Source: Phocaeicola intestinalis | Lineage (GTDB): Bacteria; Bacteroidota; Bacteroidia; Bacteroidales; Bacteroidaceae | Direction: 5' to 3' | DNA: 64,000 nt | Assembly (NCBI RefSeq): GCF_014837065.1 | Contig: NZ_JACSPP010000012.1 | Location: 1-64,000, forward strand | Part shown: positions 25,855 to 36,500 of the stretch, piece after piece | How the letters are laid out: every line of letters starts with the position of its first letter | Numbering within the stretch: the first letter of the stretch is position 1 | Position numbers and translations under genes: made by a program | Notes under the pieces: generated by a model | The model's database searches: none | Seen by the model: only the letters and a program-made list of their open reading frames with translations | Told to the model about the DNA's origin: nothing

Positions 25855-25859
25855 ATTTG

Positions 25860-26885
25860 CTATAAATTATCAAAATAATATTCAATATATTTGTTCCAAA
25901 AGTATGATATACAGAATATTATAATAGCGACAACGATAGTAGCGGCCAATGCCGCTATTGCTGTTGCTACGGTTCCTAAACCAGCTGTTGCACATAATGC
26001 TACTGTACCCGCGACTGCTGCTGAAGTAGCGAGTGCCATTATGCCAATCTCTAATATTTTAGAAAAAGCCTTACATAAATACTCATATCCATCAATCCAT
26101 TTGCCTTCAGAAAAATACGTCCACCCTTTTTTTATATAAACCACAACCGAACTCCATTCTATAACTTTAAAAATCTTTCCTAATGGCTTCAAAAATGACA
26201 TTATTTTTGGAATGCATTCGTTTAAAGTTGTTCCTATATTCTTGACTTTATTTATGGTCTCTACTATTTGATTAGCTCTCTTCTTTGCCGTAGAAACTTC
26301 TCTAAGATGATTAACTCTAATGCTTTTCATCTGTTCTTGAATTTGCAGTTTTCGCGCCGAACTTTTGGTGTTATTTAACTCTTTACCTAAGTTTATGTAT
26401 GACTCTGGCATAGCTTTTATTTTCTTCTTAAAGAAGTCTTTTTCATTTAGTGCCTTATTGTAAAGCCTACTTAAGCTATGACGATCTGTTGCTCCTACTT
26501 TTAAATCTTTTACACTATCGCTTCCGGTAAAGAAACTAAGACCTACCAATCCCTTATTGTTGTAAAAAGCCTCGTCCAAAGCGTCTATTATGTTATCAAT
26601 TATATTGGTAATCTTATCATAATTGGATTCTTTGGCTGTTTCTGCCTTTTTATTTTTCCACGGGTCTGCATCCATTAGAGCTTCTAATGTCAAAGGTCCA
26701 ATTTGACCGTCTGGAGTTAAATTTCGACTTTGTTGAAACCTACGGATTAATGATATAGTTTCAGGACCCAATTTATCATCTTCACGGATTTGTGTCTGCA
26801 TAATCCGATTTAATTTTTGTTGTACCCAGCGAACGGATACGACTTTATTCGTTTGATATATTCGATAGCCTAACAATTGCTCCAT
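25860..26885 (-). CDS. Peptidoglycan-binding protein with hydrophobic C-terminus (candidate effector)
   Basis: 341 residues, no signal peptide. The N-terminal ~75 residues are a PG_binding_1 domain (VRWVQQKLNRIM......LGPETISLIRRFQQSRNLTPDGQIGPLTLEAL). A long, lysine-rich helical middle (~80-250) follows, and the C-terminal ~70 residues are almost wholly Ala/Gly/Val/Ile-rich (ALATSAAVAGTVALCATAGL... AIIIFCISYFW). Lack of an export signal plus a wall-binding domain and a pore-like end fits a T6SS-delivered effector that acts at the target envelope. A structural role in crossing the own cell wall is the alternative. Confidence 0.6.
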   Translation of the reverse strand: MEQLLGYRIYQTNKVVSVRWVQQKLNRIMQTQIREDDKLGPETISLIRRFQQSRNLTPDGQIGPLTLEALMDADPWKNKKAETAKESNYDKITNIIDNIIDALDEAFYNNKGLVGLSFFTGSDSVKDLKVGATDRHSLSRLYNKALNEKDFFKKKIKAMPESYINLGKELNNTKSSARKLQIQEQMKSIRVNHLREVSTAKKRANQIVETINKVKNIGTTLNECIPKIMSFLKPLGKIFKVIEWSSVVVYIKKGWTYFSEGKWIDGYEYLCKAFSKILEIGIMALATSAAVAGTVALCATAGLGTVATAIAALAATIVVAIIIFCISYFWNKYIEYYFDNL

Positions 26886-26897
26886 ATCAAAAGGCTA

Positions 26898-28589
26898 CTA
26901 TATAAAAATTATTAATAGACAAGAAAAACTCTTTCTCAACTCAATATTAATTTTCAAGTAATCAAAAAAATCAGACTTGTTTATCTCTTCTTTCAATGAC
27001 TCGGAGAGGATTTGAAAATGCACATTAATGCATTTCTCTATATGTCTGTCAACAGGAACATTGCTTTCAGATAGAGATATGTTGCAATAGCTTATGGCTT
27101 CTTCTCCAAAAGCACGCATAAACTCCATTTTGCAATATTGCAGCAAATCCATTTTGGTGAACAAACGGTCATTACTGTTCACAATATGCCTTGCCAATTC
27201 TTTGCGTGTCTTTATATCTCTGACTTTATTGCGTCCTCCTGTTGCGTCAATCAACGCTTCAACATCCCCTACAGCGGCATTTGTTGATGTTAATCTTCCG
27301 CCACGTCTTAGAAGATTTCCCCGTTCGCCATTGGTTGTGAAATAGGTCAGCACCATGGGTTGCTGGTTGTTCCGAGGGTTACGAATGGCGTATGTTCCTC
27401 CGTATCGGCGGACATTTCCCGAACGGAATTCATCCAATGAATCGTAAACCTGCATCATTGACTGACGCAAGGAACGAAGTGTAGCTCCGTCGTGCAATGA
27501 ATTGCTGTCTACAAAGGCAAAATAATCGTTTACGTAATGACGATAAAGATTGGTTACATCTTCACGAATCCGTTCATTATCATATTGGTTGACATCGAAA
27601 TCACGTATAAAGAAATCTTGCGCCTGTTCTTGATTTTGTACCACATCTAAAAAATAAGTGCCCGTTTTATCATTTTCTAAACGCTGAATAGGCTCGCTAT
27701 AATTCAGTTTCACATCTTGGATGTCATAATTTACAGCTGGAATGCAATTCAATAAAATGGCCGTGTCAAGTGGCAATGAACCCCCCCGGTCTGTTTTGAT
27801 TCGTATCCACAAAAACCGATTACCTATAAAAGGCTCCAAGATTTCCTGTGCATACGAATCCATAATCCAAGCCGGAATTTCTCCGCGATGCAGCGTGCGC
27901 TTATTGGAACATTTTCCAAAGCGGTACAACCACAGACCATAGTATACCAAACTTTTTTTCCAGAATTCAACCAGCATGAAGTTTGAATTTAGCGTACGAG
28001 GCATATCTTCCATAACCAAAGACAAGGGGATCTGCACATCTCCCACTTCTGCTGTCAAGCTATCGTCTGGCAATGGATGTGACAAAGCAATCATGACATC
28101 CTCCAGCGTATTAACTTCCCCTGCCGCATCAAATGCCAACCACAACTCTTTATTATACCGGTTGTCCGGCCATGTCGCTTGAACGGGCAACTTACCAGGT
28201 TGCAGCAGAGTATTGTTCATGAAGCAAGCCATCAGCCTGCCGGGCACAATGCGCGTCTTGAATATCGGACGATAATTGCACTTGGTAGGTTTGTAGGTAA
28301 ACGCATCATTTTCGTCAATAAAATAAGGTGTACATTCGCGCCCGTTGCCGATACTAAGCACTGTAACTGCAGGCTGCGCCTTGAGGTTGCTCTGTAATAA
28401 CACCTGGTCGCAGAAACGTTCAGACAGTCTTTCCACCGTCTGATCCATCTTTCGTTCTATCTCACAAGACTGGTGAGACAAAGCGACAAGCATCATCTTT
28501 GCCACAGGATCGGAAAGCGATATGCGTTGCTCATCCTGCTCCAACGCCTGCTGTATCTCAGCAACCTTGTTTCTTACCTTTACATCCAT
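26898..28589 (-). CDS. tssF: T6SS baseplate protein TssF
   Basis: A 563-residue protein of the Bacteroidetes TssF type: an N-terminal helical region (DPVAKMMLVALSHQSCEIERKMDQTVERLSERF) and the arrangement tssG-tssK-tssE-tssF in a row. TssF forms the baseplate wedge with TssE, TssG and TssK. It overlaps the tssE stop codon by one base. No frameshift or signal peptide is seen. Sequence is far from the proteobacterial family, so context carries much of the call. Confidence 0.82.
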   Translation of the reverse strand: MDVKVRNKVAEIQQALEQDEQRISLSDPVAKMMLVALSHQSCEIERKMDQTVERLSERFCDQVLLQSNLKAQPAVTVLSIGNGRECTPYFIDENDAFTYKPTKCNYRPIFKTRIVPGRLMACFMNNTLLQPGKLPVQATWPDNRYNKELWLAFDAAGEVNTLEDVMIALSHPLPDDSLTAEVGDVQIPLSLVMEDMPRTLNSNFMLVEFWKKSLVYYGLWLYRFGKCSNKRTLHRGEIPAWIMDSYAQEILEPFIGNRFLWIRIKTDRGGSLPLDTAILLNCIPAVNYDIQDVKLNYSEPIQRLENDKTGTYFLDVVQNQEQAQDFFIRDFDVNQYDNERIREDVTNLYRHYVNDYFAFVDSNSLHDGATLRSLRQSMMQVYDSLDEFRSGNVRRYGGTYAIRNPRNNQQPMVLTYFTTNGERGNLLRRGGRLTSTNAAVGDVEALIDATGGRNKVRDIKTRKELARHIVNSNDRLFTKMDLLQYCKMEFMRAFGEEAISYCNISLSESNVPVDRHIEKCINVHFQILSESLKEEINKSDFFDYLKINIELRKSFSCLLIIFI

Positions 28590-29119
28590 TATTTGTTATT
28601 TAAAAACGGATCCATAAAAAATTCCACTTCACGCTGATACTCACCTTCGCGTGTACCGACAAATTCATTGTAAGTCAACCGTCCCTTAACCAAAACCCTG
28701 ACCACATATTTGCTATTTTCACCCCGACGGGAAAACTTATTCTTCTCCATACTAAGTTGTACTTCCACTTCCAAGTTCTTCAGGTATGGGATGTAATACA
28801 AAATGCTGTCGCGCACACTTCTCTCACATTGCCTGATACCGGCTCTCGACATCTGCACCTTTTCTTCCCGGTTGTTTTTACGCTTCACAATCTTAAAATC
28901 AGCGCCATGGTTGAAATCTACCAAATTCATGGCAATAAATTCATTATCCCAAAAGCTGAACCCAAATTCTTCATCAGCCTTAAAGCGCCGTATACTGGTA
29001 AACACTACGGTATCTACCCAGTTATCGATGACAGAAACCACGTTAGACAATGGTCGGTCAATCTGAAGGTTCAACTGCTCGTCGTTTACGAAACGTATGG
29101 GAGAATCACTATAATGCAT
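28589..29119 (-). CDS. tssE: T6SS baseplate protein TssE (gp25-like)
   Basis: A 176-residue gp25-like protein. The region ERSVRDSILYYIPYLKNLEVEVQLS matches the typical I..AI..yEPRL..v.V element of gp25/TssE, and the C-terminus forms beta strands (KYVVRVLVKGRLTY). It is coupled to tssF by a one-base overlap and lies 15 bases after tssK. TssE links baseplate and sheath. Confidence 0.72.
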   Translation of the reverse strand: MHYSDSPIRFVNDEQLNLQIDRPLSNVVSVIDNWVDTVVFTSIRRFKADEEFGFSFWDNEFIAMNLVDFNHGADFKIVKRKNNREEKVQMSRAGIRQCERSVRDSILYYIPYLKNLEVEVQLSMEKNKFSRRGENSKYVVRVLVKGRLTYNEFVGTREGEYQREVEFFMDPFLNNK

Positions 29120-29134
29120 ACCAATGATTTGAAA

Positions 29135-30127
29135 TTAATGGTGCTTTTTACGAATGCTATCAGTGCTGCCTACTATCCTGCGTGGTGGCCTTACCACTTC
29201 CGACTCCAGTCTTGCCTCCGCCACAACTGCCGTTTTCTGCCTGAAAAGTTGCGGCAAACTTATCAGCAGGTGCGTCAACCGGATACCTTCATGTACCATC
29301 TCTGAAATTACATAAGGAGTATAATGAGACTCAACAAAAGCCATGCATTTCTCTGTTTCAGGAACTGTGATATCCTTTTCCATACTTATCAATGTCAGCA
29401 ATACCTGTATGCCCTCTTGCATAAGAGTTATCAAATGTCGAGGTGTCATACAGTCGGCTTCTTTCTCTACTTCAATAGCGATGCGGCACAATGCAGGAAT
29501 AGCAGCCATTACCAACATATATTGTTCTGTGTTGACGGCATCTTTCAATGCACTGACAAGAGCTTCTATCTCCACTGCATAGTTTGCGGCAGCACGCAAA
29601 AGTGCCCCATTGGAACGCAATGAAATGCATGGAGCAATGAAAGCTTCATCCATGCTCCATCCGTGCCTATAGACAAAGCGGGCAAACGGAACGGCATCCG
29701 GATTATTATAATGCTCGCTCTCAAGCTTTGCAAATAACTGATAATCAGCATCGCAAAGAGGTACAGAAGTGTCATTGCAGGATACCTCGACTGTCTTATC
29801 TGAAGTCTTATCCAAAAACAAGATTAACGGTTCTGTTGTTTCGGGTAGACGAATGTTTTGAAACAAACTTCTCTCTTCCCGTGAAAAAGATAACTGGATC
29901 AGCTTTCCAGACCGACTGATGGCATTCGCTTGCAGTTCTGTCACCGACAAACTTGTTTCCGTCTGTTCATACCGGAAAATCGGCAGTTCAAGAAATCCAT
30001 AGTCTCCGTTAACCAATGCGGCGTATAATGGTTGCAGGTAAGACAAGTAATATTCGTCCGACATACGAAACGTTTCATCGGTCAGCCGCATCCCTGCTTG
30101 CCAATCTACTCGATATTTATTCACCAT
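29135..30127 (-). CDS. tssK: T6SS baseplate adaptor TssK
   Basis: 330 residues, starting MVNKYRVDWQAGMRLTDETF, the VxWxxGMxLxxxxF motif typical of TssK N-termini. A shell-like beta region is followed by a helical middle and C-terminal domain. In known systems TssK joins the baseplate to the membrane complex; here the partner is unclear because no TssL/M and no recognisable TssN-R proteins are encoded in the block. It lies 8 bases after tssG. Confidence 0.82.
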   Translation of the reverse strand: MVNKYRVDWQAGMRLTDETFRMSDEYYLSYLQPLYAALVNGDYGFLELPIFRYEQTETSLSVTELQANAISRSGKLIQLSFSREERSLFQNIRLPETTEPLILFLDKTSDKTVEVSCNDTSVPLCDADYQLFAKLESEHYNNPDAVPFARFVYRHGWSMDEAFIAPCISLRSNGALLRAAANYAVEIEALVSALKDAVNTEQYMLVMAAIPALCRIAIEVEKEADCMTPRHLITLMQEGIQVLLTLISMEKDITVPETEKCMAFVESHYTPYVISEMVHEGIRLTHLLISLPQLFRQKTAVVAEARLESEVVRPPRRIVGSTDSIRKKHH

Positions 30128-30135
30128 AGATAAAG

Positions 30136-31062
30136 TTATATCAATTGTGTACTATAATTTAAGAAAACTCCTTCTTCAATTCTGGCATCAGACAATTCCG
30201 GGAAAGCCCATCTGTCGCCAAAAGTTATTTCAAGTTTATCTTCCACCGATAAAAACCATTGGGAAAAGAACGTAGAAAATTCTTCGATTTGTTGTTTTAA
30301 CTCACTCAAATGCTTACCCGTTTTTATCTTTACTTGATAGAAAACTTTCCATACATATACCCTTGTTATAAATGTGGAACCGCAATATAAATCATCCAAT
30401 GTCCCATTCAAATTCGAATGAATATTCTCGGATAAGGCTTCCGTCACTTCAACTTTTGTTTTTTGAATTTCAGCATGTCCTTCAAAAGCATATCCCAAGG
30501 CTGCCTTGACCATGTCATCATTACCTCTAAAATTCCTAAGCCAAGGAATGCACTGATAAACAGCCTTGATATATGAATTAGCGATGTCAACCCTTTGGCC
30601 TGCCGTAATAAAATCTGAAAGGAACTGGTTTCCAGAGAATATATGTTCGTTAAGCCAGTGTTGGTATTTAATCCTCAGATTTTGGTAGTATTGATCAAAA
30701 GGCTTGAAATAGGTCAGGGCTTTCTCTTTCTGTTCTTCTTGCTCCTTATAACGTTTTTCAAATTCTTCCGTGTCGCCATCTGTTCCTAAGTAGTGGTCTA
30801 ATGGATGGAACAAATATTCAGGCAATATATGATACAGGCTGTCGCGTTTTAACGAAAACTTTACAACAGGAGGCGCACTCTGTTTATTCCTTATAATTAA
30901 ATTAAGCTCATCTCCTAAGGCAGTCCGCTCTGAAACACCCTTAAATTCATAAGTGTAGAAAGGCTTTTTATCAACCAATGAATCCATGTGTTCTATTACA
31001 ACGGCCATGGCTACATCGGCATCCAGTTCTTTCGGAATATTTGGTTTTGATAATTTCATCAT
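30136..31062 (-). CDS. tssG: Probable T6SS baseplate protein TssG
   Basis: A 308-residue protein. The C-terminus (KLEITFGDRWAFPELSDARIEEGVFLNYSTQLI) resembles the TssG ending with its Gly-Asn-Tyr-Thr type loop. Its place next to tssK, tssE and tssF supports the call. The N-terminal two thirds are helical (KPFDQYYQNLRIKYQHWLNEHIF). It is one base after the M23 peptidase gene. Identification rests on position plus this C-terminal match. Confidence 0.68.
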   Translation of the reverse strand: MMKLSKPNIPKELDADVAMAVVIEHMDSLVDKKPFYTYEFKGVSERTALGDELNLIIRNKQSAPPVVKFSLKRDSLYHILPEYLFHPLDHYLGTDGDTEEFEKRYKEQEEQKEKALTYFKPFDQYYQNLRIKYQHWLNEHIFSGNQFLSDFITAGQRVDIANSYIKAVYQCIPWLRNFRGNDDMVKAALGYAFEGHAEIQKTKVEVTEALSENIHSNLNGTLDDLYCGSTFITRVYVWKVFYQVKIKTGKHLSELKQQIEEFSTFFSQWFLSVEDKLEITFGDRWAFPELSDARIEEGVFLNYSTQLI

Positions 31063-31063
31063 C

Positions 31064-31855
31064 TCAAAACAAACTAAAACTTTCTTTCTTCTTAACTTTT
31101 ACGTTTGCCTGCCATTTGTTCTTCGGGTCTGCGCTATAGAACTTGGTTTTGACAATTGCATTGGGGTTCTCTTGCTTTCTATCGCCATGTTTAGGACTTG
31201 TACGGTACTCAAAATGCAGGTGCTCATCCTTGCCAGACAAATTATAAGCATTCCCTGTAATACCGCTTTTACCCAATGTAGTGCCTTTTCGTACTTTCTC
31301 GCCATATTTTACAGAAACTGTACTCAAGTGGGCATAAAAAGAATAGTAAATTCGTTTAGGTCTTTTGTGGGTAATCAAAACACAATGCCCATAATCAGGA
31401 TGATTCTGAATCAATGATACAACGCCATCTCCCACTGCATAAACAGGTGTCCCTTGAGGTGCATAATAATCAAATCCTCGATGCCAACGCACACTGCCAT
31501 CTGCATTATGTCTTACCGGACCAAATAGATTGCTTGCCCTGTTGGCTCTTATTTGGGGATTGGCGACAGGGTCTCCCCATGAAGTATCAAAAGAAATCTC
31601 GCCTAAAGTCAAATCAATGTCCACATCAAAAAGTTTGAAAATGGAATCATTTATACTTAATTCAATTTGTTCTTCCTGCTGTTGAGGCTTTGAGTTTGAT
31701 TTGGACTTTTGCTTCTCTTGGAATATCTGGTCAAACGAAATTTCTTGCAGTTTTTTGAAATTATCATTTGATTGCGCAAAAGCACTCGACCCATACAAAA
31801 TGAATATGGAATACAATAAGATTCTTAAAAGATTTGTATTTATAGCCAGCATCAC
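31064..31855 (-). CDS. M23-family metallopeptidase, exported
   Basis: A 263-residue protein with a signal peptide (ends AFAQ, ~28). The M23 catalytic domain (~105-240) carries the zinc ligands HRGFD (H and D) and HLHFE (HxH), and the LysM-independent core VYAVGDGVVSLIQN...GHCVLITH...YYSFYAHLS. Predicted to cut peptidoglycan peptide bridges. Because it has a Sec signal, it may open the cell wall of the producer for the apparatus rather than be an injected toxin. Its start overlaps the preceding small gene by 4 bases. Confidence 0.88.
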   Translation of the reverse strand: MMLAINTNLLRILLYSIFILYGSSAFAQSNDNFKKLQEISFDQIFQEKQKSKSNSKPQQQEEQIELSINDSIFKLFDVDIDLTLGEISFDTSWGDPVANPQIRANRASNLFGPVRHNADGSVRWHRGFDYYAPQGTPVYAVGDGVVSLIQNHPDYGHCVLITHKRPKRIYYSFYAHLSTVSVKYGEKVRKGTTLGKSGITGNAYNLSGKDEHLHFEYRTSPKHGDRKQENPNAIVKTKFYSADPKNKWQANVKVKKKESFSLF

Positions 31856-32157
31856 TTCAACTCTTTATAGTGGACAGCCCCATAAAATATATCGCATAAC
31901 CGTTCATGCATTTCATCATTTTCATCAAAGTATCGGACACCTATTGCTCCAATATCATATCTGTCATAAATATCCTCAGGTTCATGTATCGAATTATTTG
32001 TTATCACTTCTCTGTAAATGTCTTTTAATTGATTTAATATATAAGGATAAATAGGGTCATCATTACTATCTGATATTTCTTTCACATAAGTTATAGTGTC
32101 TTTTACGACTTGGCTATAAGTGAACTTTGTCGGCATTTCAGAAAATCGCTTGTACAT
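31852..32157 (-). CDS. Small protein after the PAAR-like toxin gene (probable immunity)
   Basis: A 101-residue acidic protein (MYKRFSEMPTKFTYSQVVKD...). It has no signal peptide and no named family. It follows the toxin-like gene by 15 bases, the usual place of a cognate immunity gene, and is translationally coupled to the M23 gene. Function is inferred from position. Confidence 0.55.
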   Translation of the reverse strand: MYKRFSEMPTKFTYSQVVKDTITYVKEISDSNDDPIYPYILNQLKDIYREVITNNSIHEPEDIYDRYDIGAIGVRYFDENDEMHERLCDIFYGAVHYKELK

Positions 32158-32172
32158 GATTTGAATGATATT

Positions 32173-33516
32173 TTATTTAATGTTCGATTTCTTAACAAAG
32201 AACACTTGCGTACCGCCGCCCGGTACTTTTACCGGATTTTTACGATCACTCCATGAGTCCGTTGTTTTTCTTGCTTTTGTAACAATATAAGGTGTGTTTT
32301 CTGTTATTTCAACAGAGTACATTTCTCTTTTAAATGGAATTTCTTTTCCCTCTGAAGTTTCCAACTTACCTCCATCGGCGATGCCAACACGTCCAGGTGT
32401 TGTGTTTGAAGAGTCGATTTCTCTTATTCCATAATTACCCGGTGCATCTATGATAGTTCCATGTTCGTTAACTTTTCTGAACATATAATATCTATCTCCT
32501 TTCTGTGCGATTCCTTTTTCTATGATAGGTGATGACACATCAACACAGTTCAAATGAGATTCTCTTTCAAACATGTCAACATCCGAACCATCATATAGCT
32601 TAGAGATTTCATCTCTTCTATAGTAACGCACCTTCTTCATAAAGAAATCAGAATCCGAGTCAGAAATTCCTAATTGTTTTAATTTCTGTGGTGTGATGTC
32701 TATATATTTAAATTCTTTAGAAGCCTGAGCTAATTGGGCATGCCGCTTATATTTGTCAGTTTCTTTAGCTGCTTTACTAATCTTCTGCATTACTCCTGTC
32801 TTTTGCAATACCCTCGCTGTTTTTGCCCCCCTATACGCAATTTTAGCTCCGCCAACGACATCACCAATCAAAGGTACGGCTGCTATGATGGATAATCCTG
32901 CACCAACCCAATCACCTCTCAATGCCGAAATAGCGGCATTCATCAAATCCGGGATAGCTCCAACGCCCGGTGTCATCCCAGCAACATCCAATGCCATCTG
33001 TACACCATCTAGAACTGACTGTTGCGATAATCTTTCTCTATCAAGCGCATTAAACTCTTGAAGAAGTTCTTCCGGAATTTCTTGCATCGCTTTTTCCTGC
33101 TGTGTTTCACTCCTTTGTGAGAAAGATACACCACGTACCTTTATTTCTAAACTTTGCCCCGGATTTACAATCGAAATTGTTCCCCCATACATGCACCTTA
33201 AAGTCGCAGGCTCCAATAAAGCCGGTTCTCCACATATCAGGCTGTCTTTATCTATAGCCTGCCATTTAGGACATGTCCCCGGTACGCAAGGCATGGGAGT
33301 AAGCTTGCCATGATTAGCGGCTGTTGCAGATGCAGTTGGGGGATAACCCAATGAACGGCATCTACCAAAACTTGGGATATTTTTTATGGATACATAATCC
33401 GCTATATTGGCTTGATCTTTTCCAGTCAAAGAAACATTTTTAGGCGTTGCTCTCAATTTAGGACACGATGTTCCCATCGTGCATCTCAGCGTTGCCCCTG
33501 TACAAACATATTTCAT
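32173..33516 (-). CDS. PAAR-like (DUF4280) T6SS effector with unknown C-terminal toxin domain
   Basis: 447 residues. The N-terminal ~125 residues are a DUF4280/PAAR-like spike tip with repeated Cys-containing turns (CTGATLRCTMGTSCPKL, TPMPCVPGTCPKW, CGEPALLEPATLRC). Then comes a pretoxin-like hydrophobic stretch (GVGAIPDLMNAAISALRGDW, SIIAAVPLIGDVVGG; ~165-235). The C-terminal ~190 residues (YYMFRKVNEHGTIIDAPGNYG ... VPGGGTQVFFVKKSN) should carry the toxic activity, which I cannot name. Directly behind vgrG, so it probably caps the VgrG spike. Confidence 0.82.
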   Translation of the reverse strand: MKYVCTGATLRCTMGTSCPKLRATPKNVSLTGKDQANIADYVSIKNIPSFGRCRSLGYPPTASATAANHGKLTPMPCVPGTCPKWQAIDKDSLICGEPALLEPATLRCMYGGTISIVNPGQSLEIKVRGVSFSQRSETQQEKAMQEIPEELLQEFNALDRERLSQQSVLDGVQMALDVAGMTPGVGAIPDLMNAAISALRGDWVGAGLSIIAAVPLIGDVVGGAKIAYRGAKTARVLQKTGVMQKISKAAKETDKYKRHAQLAQASKEFKYIDITPQKLKQLGISDSDSDFFMKKVRYYRRDEISKLYDGSDVDMFERESHLNCVDVSSPIIEKGIAQKGDRYYMFRKVNEHGTIIDAPGNYGIREIDSSNTTPGRVGIADGGKLETSEGKEIPFKREMYSVEITENTPYIVTKARKTTDSWSDRKNPVKVPGGGTQVFFVKKSNIK

Positions 33517-33534
33517 AATCAGCCCTGTTGGATG

Positions 33535-36500
33535 TTAGCGTACTTTGACTTTCGAAGCTTGTATAGACACTTCTCTTTCTGCTTCCATTGAAATATTCCC
33601 TTTAGATTTTATCCCGATATTCCCGTCTGCATTAATTCCTATATTCCCTTTGGCATTGATGTTTACATCTGTATCTGCAACAACTTCTACCTCTCCAGCA
33701 GAATAGATGGTTATTTTCTTGTCATCGGCAGACAGTGTTATGTGATAAGTATTGTTTTTATTGTCATAGATTTCGATTAAACCCGCTTCACCTTTATCGT
33801 TAAACAGAATCGTATGTCCATTACGAGTCCTGATAGCTTTTACATTATTACTTGTCCCATCTTTTTCTTGCGACACAGCCCATGCCTCATCAGGCTTTCC
33901 TGTCCCACCGTTATAAAATGAACCGATGATATATGGGCGTTCAGCATTGTTCATTTCGAACCCGACCATAACCTCTTCACCTATCTCTGGCACGAATTGT
34001 TGTCCTTTGCTCTGACCAGCATAAGGAACGGCTATACGCAACCAAGGTGTTTTCATGTCCTTGTCTTGTATTTCCTGCCATGGGAACTGTACCCGCACAC
34101 GGCCTAACATCTGTTCATCTTTATTCTCGACAACTTTTGCTCTTTGCTGGGGAGCCGACGCAAACACATCAGCATCAGAATAGGAAGGGTAGTCACATGC
34201 CACAGGTATGGCCATAAAACTATTGGAATATTCCTGCCTATAATCAAACGAGTGGTTAATGCCTATGACCTTTAATGATTTCTGTTCCACATCTTTGCTT
34301 TCTCCAGATTTATTTTGGACATTGTCACGAATTAGAAATGTCTGTCCGATTTTTAGCATAGCCAGTTTAGAAAATCCTTGAACGGTCATAATACCCGTTT
34401 TCTTCCCTTCTGCTTCTACTTTCAGGGAATAATCTAATATAGCATCGGCTCCTTCGTCTTCCTTTCCACTGTCAAATCCGCCAGCTTTCAATGCCACGGT
34501 TTGTTCGTCTTGAAATCTTTGTATTGAAGCATTGTATGCTTTGTCAGTCCAATCATTCACTGTTCCATCGGCCATACCTTGTGCTGACGTTTTTAGAATG
34601 TCCTTACCCTTTCCATACTGATAATAATCCGGAAGTAAATGACTGAATGAAAATGAAGTCACATTTTGATGCAGGCTGTATGACATCAAGCTTCCTCCCG
34701 GATATTCCAAATTTGCAGCCGATGAATCTTCTATATCCAATTCACCAAAAACAAATGTATCTCCTGTATTATACATCCATTCTCCGAAACGCATTGCCAA
34801 CATGCTAATGAAAGCGTAGTCACTTTGGTCGTATTGTACAATATAGGGTATCTTATCCTTAAACCTTGGTGACACAATTGATTTTATGTCGCGGTATGGT
34901 TCAAGGACAGCATCTATTATTTCTTTCAATGTCATATTTTCAAAAGAACGACAATGTGGGACATTTTGGAGCAAGGCATCCCATGTGGCTACAGTGATAC
35001 TTGCTGATTGGGCACTTGCTGTCGCTCTTGAAGCAGACACATCTATAATCATTCCTTTAAATACGAAAGCTACTTGAGGATTGGCTTCTTCATCGTCCTG
35101 GCTGGCCTTTATCGTTGAAACATTTATTTCCAATGATTTCCCAATCAACTGCGTGATATTAGCAAACACCACATCCTGTTGTGTTTCTGTTTTGTCTTCT
35201 TTTTCCAAAGAAAAGCTTAACAACATCGGTCGCAGTAATTCTTGAGAAAGGGAATAACCGCTCAACACATAATTTTCACCATTAATGACGCAACACGAAT
35301 TTTGTGAAGATGGACAGCCTTCTAAAACCACCTCGATTTCGTGAATCATGTCTGCGCTGTAGTTTCCACCCTGTGTCTGTGTTTGGGTACCAGATTTCTT
35401 TTCCGAGCTATTCTTTTGCTCGTTTGGATCAGATTGTCCCGTCTGAGTTTTTTCGTCCTTACCCTCTTCCTTTCCCGTGTTTTTAGCTTGGCTGCCGTTG
35501 CCATCGGTATTTTCAGTTGGGTCAGGATTGGGTTCATATCCTCCTAACTCGTTCTCCTCTATCTTGTTTTTTATGTCTTTGCTTCTAAAGTCCAAGTATG
35601 TTCCGCGGATGGAATTAATAGTGTCTTTTACCCCACTGATTCCCGCCGATATATTTCCCTCTTTAAATGCATTAAAGCTGCCTATGCCTATCGATGCCGC
35701 ACCCGCCAACGAGCCTAACGAGTTAACGCCCATGTTGTTCAGGTTGTCTAACTTTCCAAGAATTACGCTGTCTCTGCCTGTTACGGCCGAAAATAGATTA
35801 TTGGTGATAGCATTGACCTTGTTAACGGCATTGTTTATGTTCTTCAGTCCTGTTTCTATCTTCTTGGCAGCGGTCGAAGGGTCGCGCCAACTTCCACCAA
35901 AGACATCTCCCAATTGCATGAACTCATTCACGCCGCTTATTGCGTCCGAGGCTCCATTCTTGATAGCAGACGCTGCGTCATAAAGTTGGTCTCCAAATTG
36001 ATATCGAGCCCAAGCCTCAATATATTCCGTAGAACTGTCACCTGTAACAATTGAGGATAAATCGCTTATAGCCTCATCATAGCCTTTGTCCATTTGTGCG
36101 GCAGCATTGGCCATATCTTGGGGCGATACCTTTCCAGAAAGGGTATCGGACAAGTTATCGAAATTTCCCACTCCTTGGGCTACAGAAGCGTCAAGCTGCT
36201 GTTTTTCTTTATTTACATTGTCCAGTTGCTTTTTCTGTTCGTTAAGCTGCCTCAGCTCTTCTTCCAGTTCTTGTCGCCTTTTCTCACGTTCAAGATCCAC
36301 TGGCTCAGCCTTTTTATCCGCTATCCTGTCTTGAATGTCTTTCTTGGCCTCATCAAGTTCCTTGTCGATTTTGCTTATGTCATCCAACTTCATCAAATCA
36401 TCGGAAGTCTTGATAAGCTTATCATCGATTTCCGCTTCGGCAGCGGCTAATCGGGCATCCAACTCCTCCAGTTTTTTACTGGCATTTTCCAGCTCTTCCA

